Shown here: piece by piece, positions 3,914-6,142 of the stretch
Position numbering within the stretch: position 1 is the stretch's first letter
How the letters are laid out: every line of letters starts with the position of its first letter
NCBI GenBank assembly: GCA_903842755.1
Contig: CAIMNF010000007.1
Coordinates: 1-6,142, forward strand
DNA length: 6,142 bases
DNA from: Oligoflexia bacterium
GTDB lineage: Bacteria; Bdellovibrionota; UBA1018; CAIMNF01
Reading direction: 5' to 3'
Notes under the pieces: generated by a model
Databases searched by the model: none
The model's input: only the letters and a program-made list of their open reading frames with translations
What the model was told of the DNA's origin: nothing
Program-made: the position numbers and the translations under genes

Positions 3914-6098
3914 AGTTACATCGCGGACTTTGGGGATTTTTAATACAAAAAGCTGCATTCGGATTCGGTGCGGGTTGGGGGGCAGGAGCGGGCGCAGGAG
4001 CCTGCACTTGCGCCGCAACTTGGCAGCCATTAAAGCCCTGATCACACCACGATACTGTCTGCCACCACGCAGCGGCCATTCCTGGTGACCCGGGATTAGC
4101 GTTACTGCATCCGCCGAGGGTACCGCCCCAATGCGCCTCTGCACCGCCAGCACCATAACCACCTCCATTTGAAGTCCCTAAAACTATTTGTTGACCACCG
4201 TTTGTAGTATAAGAAACTGTATTACTATTGCCATCACTTAAATGAGAATTTCCTGGAATCGCTGTTTGATTTATAATAGTGCCTGTGCAACTGAGCGAGG
4301 TAGCTTGACTTACATCACCAACTGTAAAAGCACACGAAGTTCCTTCAGTAATTCCCTGAATGGTTTGGGCGTAAACTTGCCCTGCAGTACCTGTGTGCCC
4401 ACATGAACTGTTGCCATCATCGGCACTATTACCTCCACCCACTAACAGAACAAAAAGACTATTTTGCCAATAAGTTTTATCAAAACTGAAAGTTACATTG
4501 TCACCTGCCAAATAAATATTAGCACTAGTGCCATCAGGCAAAGATACAGTTCCATAATTCGAATTTTTTTGACTTGGCTGTCTTGACTGAGAAACAGCAA
4601 GGGATGGCTGCTGATTGGTTAAGTTCCCAAACAAACAAACAAATTGTGGCGGCGGCTGCAAATTGTACCGCTGCCGAAAAGATGTTTGAGTGACAAGCGA
4701 GCCATTCGCAGAGCCATCCAGCGTAAATGTGGCCGTCGGCCATTTATTTTTCCATCCGCCGGCTTGATAATTTGGGTTCTCTGCGGTCAACAGGTCGTCA
4801 ATACTTGGTGGACTCGGGGCCGCTGTCGATTGTGCAACTAGCCCGCCAAACTGCGCGTACCCCTGTAGCACTGTCGCCGCAGTTGTTAAATAATTACTGC
4901 TATTTACGGCCATTGCCCAAGGGTCCCCCTTCAATAAAGGATACCCCGGGGCCATTTGCCCTACAGAAGGAGGCGTGGTGGGATAATAGGACCACCCTGT
5001 TCCCGCTTTCCAACCATAAGTATTGTTCTGATCAAGTTGAACAATTTGTGTCGGTTGCGTAGCGGTGCCTGCGCGTAGGCACTGATTAACCGTATAAATG
5101 TATGGTGGCGTTCCGTTACCCTGAACTGAAACGCCAGCGTTCCAAAGCGGATAATCTTTAATCACAACATTTTGTGGGCAAGGTGCGGGTACAATAGCGT
5201 CAGAAGCGCCGGTCCAAATGTTGCTTACGGCCGTTTGGCAAAGCGCTGGATCATACTGACAAATTGGCGAACCATCTGAATTGACTCCAATCTGAACAAA
5301 ACCTGGGCCACCACTACTCATCGTAGAACAGGACTGCTGCGTAGCCGTAGTCGCCAAAATCGCACTAGTCTGAATCGCGCCTTGTTGGGTAATTTGCGTT
5401 TTTGGATCAAAGGTCCCATTTTGGGAATCGCAGGTAATTTTCGGCGAAAAAGTCGTCACGCCAGGCGCAGCGGGACCCTCAAATGAAATTGCCGTACATG
5501 GGGTTATTGAAGCTGCATAAGCACAATAAGGGCCTGAATTGCCCTGAAAAAGATTCCCACTCCCATCCGCAGTGTAACCGCTCAAGGAAGCAAGCGGCGT
5601 AGTAGGTGCATTCGCCACATTGTTAGGGCAAGTGGTCTCAAAAAAAGTTCGCACTACGATTGGACAATTTGCATCAGCCACCTGATTTTGCGGGCAATAC
5701 GCGCCACCCACCGTATAAAAACCTGTAATTTGCTTTCCATTTTGAAAAAGCGTGTTGGACCAACTGGTATAATCCGCGGGCGCAGACGCCTGTACACACT
5801 GAAAAGCCGAAGCCGGGTACGCGCCAGTCGAATCGGGCTTAACCCCATTCGGGCTCGCTGACGAAATTGCTCCAAGGCAATTATTTAAATTTGAATTATT
5901 TATCGGGTAGTTAAGTTTTTTCAAGAATTGAAGCTGTGTTCCGTAGTAAGCCGCGGGCCTTGGTGTTGGCGTTGCTGTCGCCGTAGCGGTCGCTTGAGGC
6001 GATTGTGCCTGAGCAAAATCGATTTGCGCTAAGCCCGTAATCAAAACTAACACGCTTCCAAGCCAATTTAGTTTCTTTTTATTCTTATTCATTTTCAT
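3912..6098 (-). CDS. Large secreted Cys-rich protein with Gly-rich domain and Pro/Ala C-terminal stalk, function unknown
   Basis: I do not recognise this 728-residue protein. A Sec signal peptide is clear: basic start, hydrophobic core at about 11-26, likely signal peptidase I cut after AQA (29-31). Next comes a Thr/Ala/Pro linker (36-49, ATATATATPTPRPA), then a Cys-rich region (51-340, 13 Cys). That region includes CPQN twice (135-138, 307-310), ANCPIVVRTFFETTCP (143-158) and GFVQIGVNSDGSPICQYD (266-283), a GxxxDGxxxC form seen in bacterial surface and tail-fibre-like proteins. Residues 341-487 lack Cys. Residues 535-655 resemble a degenerate secreted Gly-rich domain (SLFVLLVGGG at 547-556, TAGQVYAQTI at 571-580, SCAFTVG at 588-594, NGGGYGAGGAEAHWGG at 644-659). 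The end is a Pro/Ala stalk (about 700-712) and FCIKNPQSPRC (717-727). All 22 Cys follow the signal peptide, an even number, so disulfide bonding outside the cytoplasm is likely. A surface adhesin or pilus-associated exoprotein is a guess. It occupies the position of pilG in Myxococcus but shows no resemblance I can identify. Initiation at Met3 (6092) fits the RBS better. Confidence 0.9.
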   Translation of the reverse strand: MKMNKNKKKLNWLGSVLVLITGLAQIDFAQAQSPQATATATATPTPRPAAYYGTQLQFLKKLNYPINNSNLNNCLGAISSASPNGVKPDSTGAYPASAFQCVQASAPADYTSWSNTLFQNGKQITGFYTVGGAYCPQNQVADANCPIVVRTFFETTCPNNVANAPTTPLASLSGYTADGSGNLFQGNSGPYCAYAASITPCTAISFEGPAAPGVTTFSPKITCDSQNGTFDPKTQITQQGAIQTSAILATTATQQSCSTMSSGGPGFVQIGVNSDGSPICQYDPALCQTAVSNIWTGASDAIVPAPCPQNVVIKDYPLWNAGVSVQGNGTPPYIYTVNQCLRAGTATQPTQIVQLDQNNTYGWKAGTGWSYYPTTPPSVGQMAPGYPLLKGDPWAMAVNSSNYLTTAATVLQGYAQFGGLVAQSTAAPSPPSIDDLLTAENPNYQAGGWKNKWPTATFTLDGSANGSLVTQTSFRQRYNLQPPPQFVCLFGNLTNQQPSLAVSQSRQPSQKNSNYGTVSLPDGTSANIYLAGDNVTFSFDKTYWQNSLFVLLVGGGNSADDGNSSCGHTGTAGQVYAQTIQGITEGTSCAFTVGDVSQATSLSCTGTIINQTAIPGNSHLSDGNSNTVSYTTNGGQQIVLGTSNGGGYGAGGAEAHWGGTLGGCSNANPGSPGMAAAWWQTVSWCDQGFNGCQVAAQVQAPAPAPAPQPAPNPNAAFCIKNPQSPRCN

Positions 6099-6105
6099 TC
6101 ACCCC
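6099..6105 (-). promoter_or_regulatory. Ribosome binding site that bears on the start of the secreted-protein gene
   Basis: GGGGTGA directly abuts the first ATG (6098-6096), leaving only 3 nt from the G run, which is too close for good initiation. The second in-frame ATG (6092-6090, Met3 in MKM) is 9 nt from the G run, a normal spacing. I report the longer frame, but Met3 is the more likely start; the signal peptide is intact either way. The remaining 37 nt to the right edge hold no promoter I can support. Confidence 0.5.
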
Positions 6106-6142
6106 AAAGTTATTCATGCAATTTATTGGCAAGTAGCTGTCG

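Noticed and set aside
4534..5062. Several 65-111 codon frames on both strands inside the large secreted-protein gene
   Set aside because: All are shadows of the 728-codon frame, which has a signal peptide, consistent composition and modular organisation throughout.
5951..5995. Hexameric near-repeat encoding Thr-Ala pairs in the secreted protein, considered as a phase-variable tract
   Set aside because: The units vary in their third codon positions and change by whole codons, so slippage would not shift the frame. It reads as an ordinary low-complexity linker.

Overview
The window is a tightly packed segment of a type IV pilus (T4P) biogenesis locus. All six recognisable genes lie on the minus strand, so transcription runs from right to left. 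In that order they are: a large secreted Cys-rich protein of unknown function (6098-3912); an ABC ATPase (3656-2949) and its ABC-2 type permease (2956-2198); the prepilin peptidase PilD (2039-1245); a small single-pass membrane protein (1260-631); and the first 192 codons of the actin-like pilus assembly ATPase PilM (578 to beyond the left edge). I see no RNA gene, transposase, CRISPR array, integrase or phage gene.

The gene order ABC ATPase - ABC permease - pilD - (small gene) - pilM matches what I remember of the Myxococcus xanthus pilGHI-pilD-...-pilMNOPQ cluster, where the ABC transporter genes pilH and pilI precede pilD. That order, the moderate to AT-leaning base composition and the protein style suggest a predatory or deltaproteobacteria-type organism, most likely in or near Bdellovibrionota. 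This is inference, since there is no marker gene. The two ABC genes are therefore probably PilH/PilI-like T4P genes rather than a generic exporter. The PilH of the Pseudomonas Chp system is an unrelated response regulator.

Layout. (a) 3912-6142: the 728-residue secreted protein with signal peptide, Thr/Ala/Pro linker, two Cys-rich regions separated by a Cys-free block, a degenerate Gly-rich domain and a Pro/Ala stalk ending in a Cys pair. It ends in a small hairpin with a T-rich tail that overlaps its stop codon. (b) 3657-3911: a 255-nt gap holding that hairpin and a candidate sigma70 promoter for the ABC genes. (c) 2198-3656: the ABC pair, overlapping by 8 nt. (d) 2040-2197: a 158-nt gap with a perfect 30-bp-arm palindrome that nearly touches the permease stop codon, then a second hairpin in the pilD leader. 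(e) 1-2039: pilD overlapping the 209-aa gene by 16 nt, then 52 nt, then pilM.

How the genes work together: PilD cleaves and N-methylates prepilins in the inner membrane. PilM is the cytoplasmic ring component that binds PilN; pilN, pilO, pilP and pilQ probably continue off the left edge. The ABC pair is probably an accessory needed for pilus assembly or pilin handling. The 209-aa protein sits between pilD and pilM and is translationally coupled to pilD, so it is probably a T4P accessory protein. The large secreted protein lies where M. xanthus carries pilG, but I do not recognise it as PilG. It is the best candidate here for something undescribed.
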